A stretch of DNA of 30,245 nucleotides from GCA-003244245 sp035997545 (GTDB lineage: Bacteria; Actinomycetota; Actinomycetes; Mycobacteriales; Pseudonocardiaceae). Within the stretch, counting starts at the first letter, position 1, and each line of letters starts with the position of its first letter. Positions 7,901 through 16,149 of the stretch are shown piece after piece. Position numbers and translations under genes: made by a program. The notes beneath the pieces were generated by a model, which saw only the letters and a list, made by a program, of their open reading frames with translations, searched no databases and was not told the DNA's origin. The stretch is taken from the NCBI GenBank assembly GCA_035997545.1, contig DASYIL010000095.1:1-30245 (forward strand), written 5' to 3'.

Positions 7901-9662
7901 TCAGGTGATGCCGACGAGCTTGTAGGCCTCGCGGATCGCCTCGATTTTGTCTTGTCCACATTGCCGCCGAAGTAGGTTTGTGCGACGTCCACGACCGCTT
8001 GGAGCGCCTCGGAGAAGGTGGCGAGGGGAGCGAGACGTGCCATGCCCAGGTACGTCAGCACCGCCACGTCCTGGACGCTGAACACCCGAGTTTCGCCTTT
8101 CGTCATAGTGAGCAGGTTGTGGGTAGCCTTGTTGTGAATGTTGCTGTTGAAGTGAACCCAGCCCTGATCATTGGCGCGGCTTGGGCGCTCGCCGGGCCTT
8201 AGGTGCCGGAAATTGTCCATGTGCTTGGGGTGTCCCGTACGCGACGGGTCCTCGAAGTTCCGGAGCGGGCGCCCGTCGTCTCGGAGGCCTTTGCCGATCT
8301 CCCAGTTCCAGGTCCCGACGTCCTTCGGGTCCGGTGCCGTGTACCAGTTGTTGATGATGACCCCGGCGATGTCCGCGAAGGATTCGTTCAGCGCGCCGGA
8401 CTGGGTCGCGTACACCAGCTTCGACGTGGACTCGACCACCCCGTGGGTAAGTTCGTGCCCGATGACGTCCAGGTAGCGAGAAAGGCTGACGAGCCGGCCG
8501 CCCCGCATGATCTGGCCATACCACATCTTGCGGTCAAACCAGAAGGCGTTGAGCAGGCTGGGAGGAGCCTGCATGCTCGCGGCCGTGACATTGACCAACG
8601 AGACGAGGTCCATGCCCTTGTCGTCGATGCCGTCTCGTTGCAGGACCAACTTGTAGAAATCCTGCACACGTGACGCGTTGAGGTGGGCGGAGACGGCGGC
8701 GCGGTTCGTGGTGCCGTAGTCGCTGCTGGACGCCTGAACAGGATGATCCGGTACGGGAGGATTGCTGTCGATGTCCGCGAACTGGAGATCAAAGGTGTGG
8801 ACCGCTCGGAGTGGGTCGCTCAGCTGGCAGGTAGTGCCGGTGGATGCGACCAGCTGCCCGAAGAACGTTTGACCGTTCTCGTTCTCGTCGAGCCCCTTGC
8901 ACTGGGTCGGGGTCGGGAGCGCGGTGGGGACGGCGCTGTAGAAGAGCTGTAGAAGAAGAGGATCTCGCCGTCGTGGGCGTCGACGAGGTAGTTGAAGCTG
9001 GGCGGGATCGGCCGCGGCCCGAGGCCGTGGCCGAGGAGCGCGTCGGCACGGGTATCTTCGCCGGTGTCGGGCGGCTCGGCGGGTAGCTCGGCGAAGAACC
9101 ACGCCAGGTGCCAGGACCCCGAGTCCGCGTCCTTGTAGAAGTTCAGCCTTCCGCTCACGCTGGCCTCGGGGGGAATGGCCACACCGGTGTACTGCGCCAC
9201 CCGCTCCAGCGCCTCGGCGCGGCTGAGGGACTCGACGGGATCGACACCGGAGACCTCGTCGAGTTGTGCGCTCACGCTCACGAGGTCCCGTGTGCGGGTG
9301 AGCTCGACCACCGCACTGGCCCCGAAGATCGGGATGTCCTGATAGGTCTGGGCAAAACGTAATTGGTGGGTTCCCACCGCACGCAGGTCCTGTTCGCTCT
9401 GGACGACCAGGCCAGGCACGCGCTCCGGCCGTTCAGGCTCGACCATCGCCCGCAGTGCGGGGCGGTCGTCGCGTTGGAGGAGTTGGTCGAGATAGTATCT
9501 GGCCGCTGCCTCGTTGCTATTGAAGGACCGGGCAGGCGCGTCCTCTTCCATCCCGGCGGGTGCCCGGCCGCGGAACGACTCCGGAGAACGTGCTGTCTCA
9601 TCGGGACCTAATCCCGCGTCGTCCCCGACATGATAGTGAAACTTTTGCAATGATGTAGGCAT
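7901..9662 (-). pseudogene. M4 thermolysin-like metallopeptidase, two frameshifts
   Basis: The gene starts at ATG 9662 (MPTSLQKFHYHVGDD) with a GGAAGG ribosome-binding site and ends at TGA 7901, about 583 codons after correction. The order is an N-terminal propeptide-like part (VVELTRTRDLVSVSAQLDEV), a linker ending FNYLVDAHDGEILFFYS, then the catalytic domain: HELTH at 8443-8457 (zinc His pair and catalytic Glu), GALNESFADIAG (third zinc ligand) and DQGWVHFNSNIHN (proton-donor His region). An exact 11-bp duplication at 8935-8956 breaks the frame; removing one copy restores it perfectly. A second shift near 7952 separates GGNVDK from the true C-terminus DKIEAIREAYKLVGIT. There is no signal peptide, unusual for M4 enzymes. 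It lies 47 bp downstream of the HAD-M28 gene, in the same operon. Confidence 0.9.
8935..8956. repeat. Exact 11-bp tandem duplication inside the M4 gene
   Basis: GCTGTAGAAGA at 8935-8945 is repeated at 8946-8956. On the coding strand deletion of one copy joins EILFFYS directly to AVPTALPTPTQCKGL in one frame, so the duplication is the exact cause of the first frameshift. Confidence 0.95.
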
Positions 9663-9709
9663 CCAAACTCGCCTTCCGCTCGGCTTTTTGCGACGATAGT
9701 TCGAAACTC

Positions 9710-11134
9710 TTATTGCGTGGCGGCAACCCAGGCCGCGGTGGTGACCAGGCGGGCGATGTCCGCCGCATACCCAGCGTTGATCACCGCATCCGTGGGCAAG
9801 TGGTACTTCGGGTTCATCTCCGCGCGGCGCTTCCCGGACCGGCGAACAGGTCCTCTGACGCCAGGCAGGCCGTGTAGCCCTGCAGCTGGAAGCTGTAGTG
9901 GTCGCTGCGGCGTTCCGCACCGTCGAGCCCGTTGCCGGGCAGCTCGGCCTCAACGTTCTCCAACGGCCTGCCCTCGTGCGTGAACCGGTGCCGGTGGACG
10001 GTGAAACGCCCCGCTCCGATCCGTTCCAGATCAGCGACCAGGGTCGTGACGGCCACGGCATTGTCCGCGTGATGAATGTGCCGGCTCTTGATCACGACAC
10101 CGTCGGTACCAGCCGGTTGGCCTCCTGCGTACCGTTCGACATGACCGGTGAGGTGCGGGGGCTGGATCCTCGAATCCAGAATCTCCTTCTCCGCGGGGGT
10201 GATGGCCACCGCGGCCAACCGCGCCTCCGCGAGACCCGCGCGGTCGTCGAACTTCTCGATCAACGCGGCAGACGGCACGAGCTTGAGGTTGTGCCCGTGC
10301 TGCGCACCGCTGAAGTGGTAATTCTCGACCGAGCTGCCGGCCGGAACGGCGACGAAAAGGCCCTCCTTGGTAGAAGCGAGGACGCTCCGTGAGGCGGGTC
10401 CCGCCTCGAAGAAGTCCGTGGAGTTTCCGTCGAAGGTGAGGAAGCCGCTGTTGAGCTGGCGGTCGTCGCGCAGCAGGTACAGGTCGGTCGTGAGCGGCTC
10501 GTCCTCGGTGCCGAGGCGGTCCACCCAAAACCCGAGGTCGTCAAGCCGCGCCGCCGCCTCGCGATCGCGTAGATCGTCGCGCCGGCCTCGCCCGTGATGT
10601 GCAAGGGCAGCAGCGGCAGGTTCCGGAGCTCGGCCCGCCAGTCCTCGCCGGCATGGACCCGGGGAACCGTGATGCGGACATCGTGATGCGGACATAACGG
10701 AGGGGGGCGTGCTGCTCCAACACCGGCAAGGCCAGCTGTGGGTGCGGCGCCACCAAGAAACCCGCTAGCAACGCCTGCGCCCGCTCACCCGGGTCCTCGC
10801 CGACGAACAGGAGGTGGTCTGGGACGCCCGCGTGCGCTGCCGCCTGCTCAAAGATGCGCGGTGAGTCCTTCGGACCGTAGATCACCAGCTCGGGCTCGAA
10901 GAAGTTCCAGAGGCCGGCAGCCTCGAGCGCTTGGTTCACGTCTTCGGCGGGTAACGGACCGCGATTCGAGATGACCCCCAGCCGAGCGCCGCGGTCACGG
11001 AGCTCACCGAGCACCCCGGGCACGTACGGGTACACCGTGAGTTTTTCGACCCGGTCACCGCTCGACGAGATCGTGACCGACGCAAGCGTGTTGCCGATGT
11101 CGAAGAACGCCAGCGCCCCCGTGAGCCGATGCAT
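9710..11134 (-). pseudogene. HAD-like / M28 peptidase fusion, several lesions
   Basis: The start is ATG 11134 with CAGGAG 6 nt upstream; the last stop is 9710. Residues about 1-145 are a HAD-type domain: FFDIGNTLAS (nucleophile Asp but Gly in place of the second Asp), GVISNRG, YGPKDSP and LLFVGEDPGERA. A middle domain (FWVDRLGTEDEPLTTDLYLL and on) follows. Then comes the start of an M28 aminopeptidase-type domain (SRHIHHADNAVAVTTLVADL, then ENVEAELPGNGL), which jumps straight to RRSDHYSFQLQGYTACLASE. The stretch that should hold the HxD, EE and Asp zinc ligands, about 150 residues, is deleted. The end EMNPKYHLPTD lies in another frame. A 14-bp duplication (10668-10695) and an indel near 10570 also shift the frame. 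It probably headed an operon with the M4 gene. Confidence 0.82.
10668..10695. repeat. Exact 14-bp tandem duplication inside the HAD-M28 gene
   Basis: CGTGATGCGGACAT occurs at 10668-10681 and again at 10682-10695. Removing one copy on the coding strand joins LRYVRIT to VPRVHAGEDWRAELRNLPLL in one frame, so this duplication accounts for the break after the HAD domain. Confidence 0.95.
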
Positions 11135-11229
11135 GATCGCTCCTGTGATGCTCGACCGGGAGCCGCTCGCCGGCTCGCTTACTGATATAGAGGCATTCAC
11201 GCCCGACTTGATACACGCAGGATTCCTCC

Positions 11230-11448
11230 TTATACACGGCGCCCTTCGCCTCGCCGAGTACCTTCCGGCGGGAACCGGGAAGCCAGCGAACGCCGATCGC
11301 GGCGGGGAACCGGACGAACACGGCAGATGCGGCGCATGATCTTGAGCATGCCGACGACGTCTTCCCTATGCAACAGTCCCTTCACCAACGAGTACATCAG
11401 CGTCCGGCCGACGCCAAGACGCTTGGCGGCTTCCTCGACGGTGAGCAG
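11230..11448 (-). pseudogene. Excisionase-family helix-turn-helix remnant
   Basis: The minus-strand reading begins LLTVEEAAKRLGVGRTLMYS with LV following. This is the N-terminal winged-helix signature of excisionase/BldC-type MerR-like proteins (family pattern LLTVEEAAxxLGxxRTxxYxLV). The expected wing, an IGRxRRIP segment, is only vaguely matched by LKIMRRICRVRPVP, and the rest is Arg-rich out-of-frame sequence to a TAA at 11230. There is no start codon of its own: the frame begins right behind the stop of the DUF5666-like remnant. It is probably the Xis-type gene of a lost mobile element. Confidence 0.6.
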
Positions 11449-11583
11449 TTAGCGCACAGTGACTCGATCATCGGTCCGCGCGCCGTCGATGGTGGCGTTC
11501 GCCTTCTTCTTACGCACCTTCGTCGGGGCGTCGACGACGTAGGTCACCGTGTAGCCGTCGACGGTCCGCCCGTTATTTATGGA
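11449..11583 (-). pseudogene. C-terminal fragment resembling DUF5666
   Basis: About 45 codons on the minus strand read GYTVTYVVDAPTKVRKKKAN then ATIDGARTDDRVTVR and a TAA at 11449. The T-x-Y-x-V-D-x-x-T-K-V ... A-T-I ... D-R-V-T-V pattern matches the last strands of DUF5666-like beta-barrel domains of secreted actinobacterial proteins. The signal peptide and earlier strands are absent upstream, so this is a 3' remnant. The family call rests on pattern memory only. Confidence 0.4.
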
Positions 11584-11632
11584 GTCCTGATTGCAGTAAG
11601 CGGCGAAAACTCACGGACCGTGCCTGACGCAG

Positions 11633-12346
11633 TCACGCTCGTACCTCCAGCTCGCCCAGTGTGCGGTCGGTGGCGGCCTGCGAGGACGCTGGATTCTGGC
11701 CGGTGATGAGGTTGCCGTCCACCACGACGTGCGACTGCCAGGGTGGACCAGCTTGGAAGACGGCTCCACGTTCTCGCAGCCGGCTCTCTAGCAGCCACGG
11801 GGCGCGGGGCGCCAGGCCTGCTAAGCGCTCCTCTTCGTCGGTGAATGCCGTCATTCGCCGGCCCTGGAACAGCCAGCTGCCGTCCTGCCGGTTGGCCGGG
11901 AGCAACCCAGCTGGGCCGTGGCAGACTGCGGTCACCACACGGCCGGCGTCGTGTAACTCTGTGATGACCTCGCCGAGCGGTGCGCACCGGGAAAGATCCT
12001 CCATGGGCCCGTGGCCGCCCGGAATGTAGATGGCGTCGTATGTGCCGGCGCGCCCGGCTGCATGTTCCACCGCCATCGGCTGCGCCAGCTCGGCCTCGAT
12101 GGAGTCGATGTAGCTGCGAAGATCGGCGGCCTTGCGCTTGCCGCCTACCCTCTGCGGGTCCAGACTCACCTGGTCGACGGTGGGTCGCACCCCGCCCGGC
12201 GTGGCGACGTGTACCTCGACACCCTGCCTGCGGAAGGTGCGGTGCGGCACCACGAACTCCTCAGCCCAGTAACCGGTCGGATGGCGGGTGCCATCGTTGA
12301 GCGTCCAATGATCGCTACCTGAAAGCACGAGCAAGATTCGAACCAT
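11633..12346 (-). CDS. DJ-1/PfpI superfamily protein (Hsp31-like class I glutamine amidotransferase fold)
   Basis: A protein of about 237 residues with the DJ-1/PfpI fold. YDAIYIPGGHGPMEDL leads to the nucleophile elbow AVCHGPAGLL, whose Cys-His pair is the catalytic centre of this superfamily; FTDEEERLAGLAP and NLITGQNPASS are typical of Hsp31-like members with a cap region. Related proteins act as glyoxalase III, deglycase-type or chaperone/stress proteins. The ATG at 12346 (MVRILLVLSGS) is preceded by GTGAGG and begins the first beta strand; the longer start at 12373 adds nine residues without a site. It stands alone, upstream of a degenerate stretch, and is one of two DJ-1 family members in the window. 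Substrate unknown. Confidence 0.88.
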   Translation of the reverse strand: MVRILLVLSGSDHWTLNDGTRHPTGYWAEEFVVPHRTFRRQGVEVHVATPGGVRPTVDQVSLDPQRVGGKRKAADLRSYIDSIEAELAQPMAVEHAAGRAGTYDAIYIPGGHGPMEDLSRCAPLGEVITELHDAGRVVTAVCHGPAGLLPANRQDGSWLFQGRRMTAFTDEEERLAGLAPRAPWLLESRLRERGAVFQAGPPWQSHVVVDGNLITGQNPASSQAATDRTLGELEVRA

Positions 12347-12831
12347 GACGACCTCACCGAGAACCGTTGTCACATTGTGAACGCCGGCCAGCGTTTCCAG
12401 CAGGCCGCTGAGGGGGCGCCGAGGGATCCCGGCACTCTGTCAACGGTGGCCACCGGTTCCACAGGTGACGCCGGCAAAAACTGCCCCATCGCCACCTCCG
12501 ACATCGAGCCACCGAATCCAGACCAGGACACTAACGCACGACCATAGCTGGGTAACCCGGCCGCGCGGCAGGGATATCGGGAGAAAAGTCGACCTGCCAG
12601 ACCGTGGCGACGCAGACAACACCTCGTCGCCGCAGTTCTGCAACGGCAGTCATGGAGATGTCCCTGGTGGTGACAGACCCACCCAGCAAGATCAACCAGC
12701 TAGACGTTTCTTGAACCCCGGCGGGTCGGGCCGTTTCTGCGCGATTGCTGGGGGTACCCACACTATGGAACACATTCGGCGCGGTGGCCGGTGCGGATGG
12801 TAGCATCGCGTTCTCGGGGTCAGGAGTTGAT
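12347..12831. other. Intergenic stretch upstream of transketolase
   Basis: No convincing gene on either strand. Open frames here lack ribosome-binding sites and family likeness; the most protein-like is minus-strand DISMTAVAELRRRGVVCVAT around 12600-12660, which I cannot assign. Promoters for the divergent DJ-1 and transketolase genes must lie inside. Confidence 0.45.
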
Positions 12832-14688
12832 ATGCCGGATAGCGACTTCCATCGGGAGCTAGCGCAGCAGCTGCGAGTGGACTCGGTACGTGCCAGCGCT
12901 GCGGCCGGTTCGGGCCACCCGACGTCGTCGATGTCGGCCGCAGACCTGATCGCGGTGCTGATCGACGGTTACCTGACCCTGGACTTCCGGGTGCCAGAAG
13001 ATCCTCGTAACGATCATCTGATCTTCTCAAAGGGGCATGCGTCACCGCTGTACTATGCGATGCTCAAAGCTGTCGGTGCGATCACCGATGAGGAGTTGCT
13101 CTCCTACCGTACGCTCAGTAGCCGGCTTGAGGGTCATCCCACCCCGCGGATCCCGCCGACCGATGTGGCCACCGGCTCGTTGGGACAGGGCTTGCCGGTG
13201 GGGGTGGGTCTGGCTCTGACCGGCAAGAGGCTGGATCGGTTGCCCTACCGGGTGTGGGTGCTCTGCGGAGACTCCGAGTTGGCCGAGGGCTCCATGTGGG
13301 AGGCCTTTCAATACGCGGCGTGGGCGGAGCTGGACAACCTCACCGCGATCGTCGATGTCAACCGGCTCGGCCAGACCCGGGAGACCATGCTTGGCTGGGA
13401 CCTTGAGGGCTACGCAGCGCGGACCCGCGCCTTTGGCTGGCATCCGATCGTTGTCGACGGTCACGACTTGGATGCCATCAACGCGGCCTTCGCCGAGGCC
13501 ACCGCGACCACGGGACGTCCCACTGTCGTACTCGCCCGCACGAAGAAGGGGCGCGGTGTGAAGGCTGTTGAGGACCAGACGGGCAAGCACGGTAAGCCAT
13601 TGGAGGATCCCCAGGCGGCGATCAGCGAGCTCGGCGGCGAGCGTGATCTGACCGTGCGGGTGGCCACGCCGCAGGGGCCTGGGGAAGCGCACCGCTTCCC
13701 CACCGCCGGCACCGAACTGCCCACATGGGAACTCGGCGAGCAGGTCGCCACCCGCCAGGCCTACGGGCAGGCACTGGCCGCGCTCGGCGGACAGCGCGGG
13801 GACGTCGTGGCTCTCGACGGCGAGGTCTCCAACTCCACAGCGGCCGAACTGTTTGCTCAGGCGCATCCCGATCGGTACTTCGAGATGTTCATCGCTGAGC
13901 AACAGATGGTCGCTGCGGCGGTGGGCATGCAGGCCCGCGGTTGGGTCGCTTTCGCTTCCACTTTCGGTGCGTTCCTCTCCCGCGCTTATGACTTCATCCG
14001 GATGGCCGCGGTGTCGCGAGCAAACCTGCGCCTGTGCGGCTCGCATGCCGGCGTATCCATCGGCGAGGACGGCCCTTCCCAGATGGCGTTGGAGGACATG
14101 GCGGCGCTGCGGGCGGTGCACGGGAGCACCGTGCTGCACCCCTCCGACGCCAACCAGACCGCCCGGCTGGTCGCCGAGATGGCCGATCGTCCCGGCATCT
14201 CCTACCTACGCACCCTGCGCGGCACTACTCCGGTGCGCACCCCCGCCGACGAAGCCGTGCGCATCGGCGGCAGCCGTGTGCTGCGGGCCACTGACCACGA
14301 TCACCTGACCATTGTCGCCTGCGGAATCACCGTCACCGAAGCGGACAAGGCCGCTGACGCCCTAGCCACCGACGGCGTTCGAGCACGAGTAATCGACTGC
14401 TACTCGATCAAACCCATCGACGAAGCCACCCTCACCGCCGCGGCAGACCACACCAGTGGCATCATCACCGTCGAAGATCACTGGCCCGAAGGGGGCCTCG
14501 GCGAGGCCGTCCTCAGCGCTTTGGCCACGCACCCCCGGCGTCCACCGATCCGCACGCTCGCCGTCGGTGCCATGCCCAGCTCCGGCAAACCCGCCGAATT
14601 GCTGCATGCCGCCGGAATCGACGCCGAAGGCGTCACCACCGCAGCCCGGCAACTACTCAACCAACACTCCATTCCCTCCGCCTCATGA
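12832..14688 (+). CDS. tkt: Transketolase, animal-type single chain
   Basis: A thiamine-diphosphate enzyme of 618 residues that moves two-carbon ketol units between sugar phosphates in the pentose phosphate pathway. Motifs in order: SGHPTSSMSAADLI, LIFSKGHASPLYYAML, TGSLGQGLPVG, the ThDP/Mg motif CGDSELAEGS with VDVNRLGQ, IAEQQMV (the catalytic Glu that binds the ThDP pyrimidine), GSHAGVSIGEDGPSQMALED and the C-terminal domain ending TVEDHWPEGGLGEA. Length and motif wording (DVNRLGQ, IGEDGPSQMALED) match the shorter human-like transketolases rather than the 660-700 residue bacterial/plant type. The ATG at 12832 has CAGGAG 7 nt upstream; longer frames from 12745 lack a site. Intact and monocistronic. 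Confidence 0.93.
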   Translation: MPDSDFHRELAQQLRVDSVRASAAAGSGHPTSSMSAADLIAVLIDGYLTLDFRVPEDPRNDHLIFSKGHASPLYYAMLKAVGAITDEELLSYRTLSSRLEGHPTPRIPPTDVATGSLGQGLPVGVGLALTGKRLDRLPYRVWVLCGDSELAEGSMWEAFQYAAWAELDNLTAIVDVNRLGQTRETMLGWDLEGYAARTRAFGWHPIVVDGHDLDAINAAFAEATATTGRPTVVLARTKKGRGVKAVEDQTGKHGKPLEDPQAAISELGGERDLTVRVATPQGPGEAHRFPTAGTELPTWELGEQVATRQAYGQALAALGGQRGDVVALDGEVSNSTAAELFAQAHPDRYFEMFIAEQQMVAAAVGMQARGWVAFASTFGAFLSRAYDFIRMAAVSRANLRLCGSHAGVSIGEDGPSQMALEDMAALRAVHGSTVLHPSDANQTARLVAEMADRPGISYLRTLRGTTPVRTPADEAVRIGGSRVLRATDHDHLTIVACGITVTEADKAADALATDGVRARVIDCYSIKPIDEATLTAAADHTSGIITVEDHWPEGGLGEAVLSALATHPRRPPIRTLAVGAMPSSGKPAELLHAAGIDAEGVTTAARQLLNQHSIPSAS

Positions 14689-14896
14689 CACCTGCGACGA
14701 TAGGTGCCCCGCCACTCTACGAGGCGCTGCGACGCCGGTGAGCAACCGCACGTCGGTGGGCCGATTCGCCTGGAGCTGACCTTCATCACGGGCAGCCGGC
14801 CTTCCTGCGCAGCCCGGTGCCGCCGATGTCTGGCCGGCTCGTTCGGGCGGGGCCATCGCTGGTATTCGCGACGGAGCTGGTCGGTGAATCGCAAGG

Positions 14897-15322
14897 TCAG
14901 TCGGGGAGGAGATGGCGGCGTACCGGTCCGACCCGGATCCATGGCTGCGGGGAGTTCGCGGCGCTGCTTCGCCGGTGGCGGACTGGGATTGGGACCGCGC
15001 CCGAGCTCGACGCCCCGCAGCTGGCCGGATCGGTGCGCGCCTCGGCGGTTCGGGCATGGTCGTAGCGGGCACGGCGGGTGGGGTCCCGGAGCACGGCGTA
15101 GGCGTGGAGCACCTCTGCGAGGCTGGGCGAGGCGAGTTGGTCAGGCTGTTCGTCGGCGCGGTGCTGTCGGCGAGTGTCGGGGTGGAGCTGGCGTAGCCGC
15201 CGCCGGTAGGCGCTGGTCAGCTCGCCGATCTCGGCGTCCGGTGAGACGCCCAGGACTGCGTACAGGTCTGCGGCTCGCTGGTGCGCGCCACGGGGGTCCG
15301 GTGGGCGGGAGGAGGGTGTCAT
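14897..15322 (-). CDS. Small J-domain (DnaJ-like) protein
   Basis: A 141-residue protein with a J domain at about residues 18-92: DLYAVLGVSPDAEIGELTSA, then YRRRLRQLHPDTRR containing the HPD tripeptide that stimulates Hsp70 ATPase, and AYAVLRDPTRRARYDHAR. After it comes a short linker and the tail VPIPVRHRR ... IRVGPVRRH. This layout is familiar from small actinobacterial J proteins; there is no Gly/Phe region, zinc finger or client-binding domain. It should deliver substrates to, or activate, DnaK. The ribosome-binding site (AAGAGC) is weak. It lies between transketolase and hsp20, consistent with a heat-shock neighbourhood. Confidence 0.85.
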   Translation of the reverse strand: MTPSSRPPDPRGAHQRAADLYAVLGVSPDAEIGELTSAYRRRLRQLHPDTRRQHRADEQPDQLASPSLAEVLHAYAVLRDPTRRARYDHARTAEARTDPASCGASSSGAVPIPVRHRRSSAANSPQPWIRVGPVRRHLLPD

Positions 15323-15623
15323 GAAGTGCTCTTGTGGTACTCGGCTCAGGGTCGCGCTGTCGGTCGATTGTCTCCCGCAGGTACGGCGAACGCACCCGGT
15401 GACCGGTATCGTCCCTGTTAACTACAAGAACTTTCCTCTGACTACCGTCGTCGCACGGGGGCGGCCCCGATCGGGGGGCCAATCGCCGTTGGTGCTGGCC
15501 GCGAAGTGGATCGCGGCCGGATTCTCCGCCGACGCCGCGCGATGGATACGCCAGCTCGCGCGGCGCCAGTCCGGCCCTCGCCGCCGGTTTGCGGATCTGC
15601 TGTCGTCTGTGGTGCCCAGTTAG
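15321..15623 (+). CDS. Doubtful small hypothetical ORF
   Basis: A 100-codon frame whose ATG overlaps the J-protein start codon head to head. The second half has GC3-rich codons and a plausible amphipathic helix (VLAAKWIAAGFSADAARWIR), while the first half looks non-coding. A shorter gene starting around 15480 is possible. A strong hairpin follows 10 bp after the stop. No family is recognised. Confidence 0.3.
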   Translation: MKCSCGTRLRVALSVDCLPQVRRTHPVTGIVPVNYKNFPLTTVVARGRPRSGGQSPLVLAAKWIAAGFSADAARWIRQLARRQSGPRRRFADLLSSVVPS

Positions 15624-15633
15624 TTAGCTACCG

Positions 15634-15672
15634 GCAGCGGGGTGCTGCGCACCGTGCATAGCACCCCGCTGC
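15634..15672. terminator. Perfect 13-bp hairpin, probably bidirectional
   Basis: GCAGCGGGGTGCT (15634-15646) pairs exactly with AGCACCCCGCTGC (15660-15672) over a 13-nt loop. It lies 46 bp beyond the hsp20 stop and 10 bp beyond the small plus-strand ORF, so it can serve both converging units. Confidence 0.75.
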
Positions 15673-15717
15673 GGCAGGATGACTGGTCCGGCGGCTGTCA
15701 GGCTGGCGGGTCCAGGA

Positions 15718-16149
15718 TCAGGCGTTGATCTTCTTTGGTGTGTTGCCTCCGGTGATCTCGATCTTGCGGGGCTTGGCCTTCTCGGCGATAGGGATGTGCA
15801 GGGTCAGCACCCCGGCGTCGTAGCCGGCCTCGATGTGGTCGGCGTCGAGGGTGTCGCCCAGGAACAGCTGCCGGGAGAACACTCCGCGGGGCCGCTCGGC
15901 GACCTGCAGCTCGACATCCTCACCGTAGGTCGGGGTGCGCTCGGCCTTGACGGTGAGCACGTTGCGTTCGACGTCGAGGTCGATCGAGGCGGGATCCACT
16001 CCGGGCAGGTCGAAGTGCACGACGAACTGCTCTTCGTGACGGTAGGCGTCCATGGGCATCACCGCGGGGCGTGCGCTGGTGCCGTTGGCGCCGACCAGCT
16101 GTTGAGCCAGGCGATCAAGTTCCCGGAACGGGTCGGTACGCATCAGCAT
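15718..16149 (-). CDS. hsp20: Hsp20 / alpha-crystallin small heat-shock protein
   Basis: A 143-residue ATP-independent holdase. The N-terminal arm MLMRTDPFRELDRLAQQL is typical of actinobacterial Hsp18/Hsp20. The alpha-crystallin domain spans about residues 40-130 (VVHFDLPGVDPASIDLDVE, then FSRQLFLGDTLDADHIEAGY, then GVLTLHIPI with the conserved G-x-L motif), and the C-terminal extension has IEITGG. ATG 16149 is chosen because GGAGAG stands 9 nt upstream; a longer frame from 16230 is not needed. It is divergent from the HspR-like MerR gene about 530 bp away and ends before a strong hairpin. Confidence 0.95.
   Translation of the reverse strand: MLMRTDPFRELDRLAQQLVGANGTSARPAVMPMDAYRHEEQFVVHFDLPGVDPASIDLDVERNVLTVKAERTPTYGEDVELQVAERPRGVFSRQLFLGDTLDADHIEAGYDAGVLTLHIPIAEKAKPRKIEITGGNTPKKINA

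Noticed and set aside
7714..9102. Reading the M4 catalytic frame as a complete gene starting at 9102
   Set aside because: The first 50 residues are Arg/Pro-rich out-of-frame sequence and the last 70 overrun the true end. The duplication at 8935-8956 shows the real gene starts at 9662.
13042..14139. A 365-codon minus-strand open frame inside transketolase
   Set aside because: Shadow of the transketolase codon bias; no recognisable domain or start signal.
14704..15324. A 206-codon plus-strand ORF over the J-domain gene
   Set aside because: Gly/Arg-rich low-complexity translation; the opposite strand has an unmistakable J domain with HPD.
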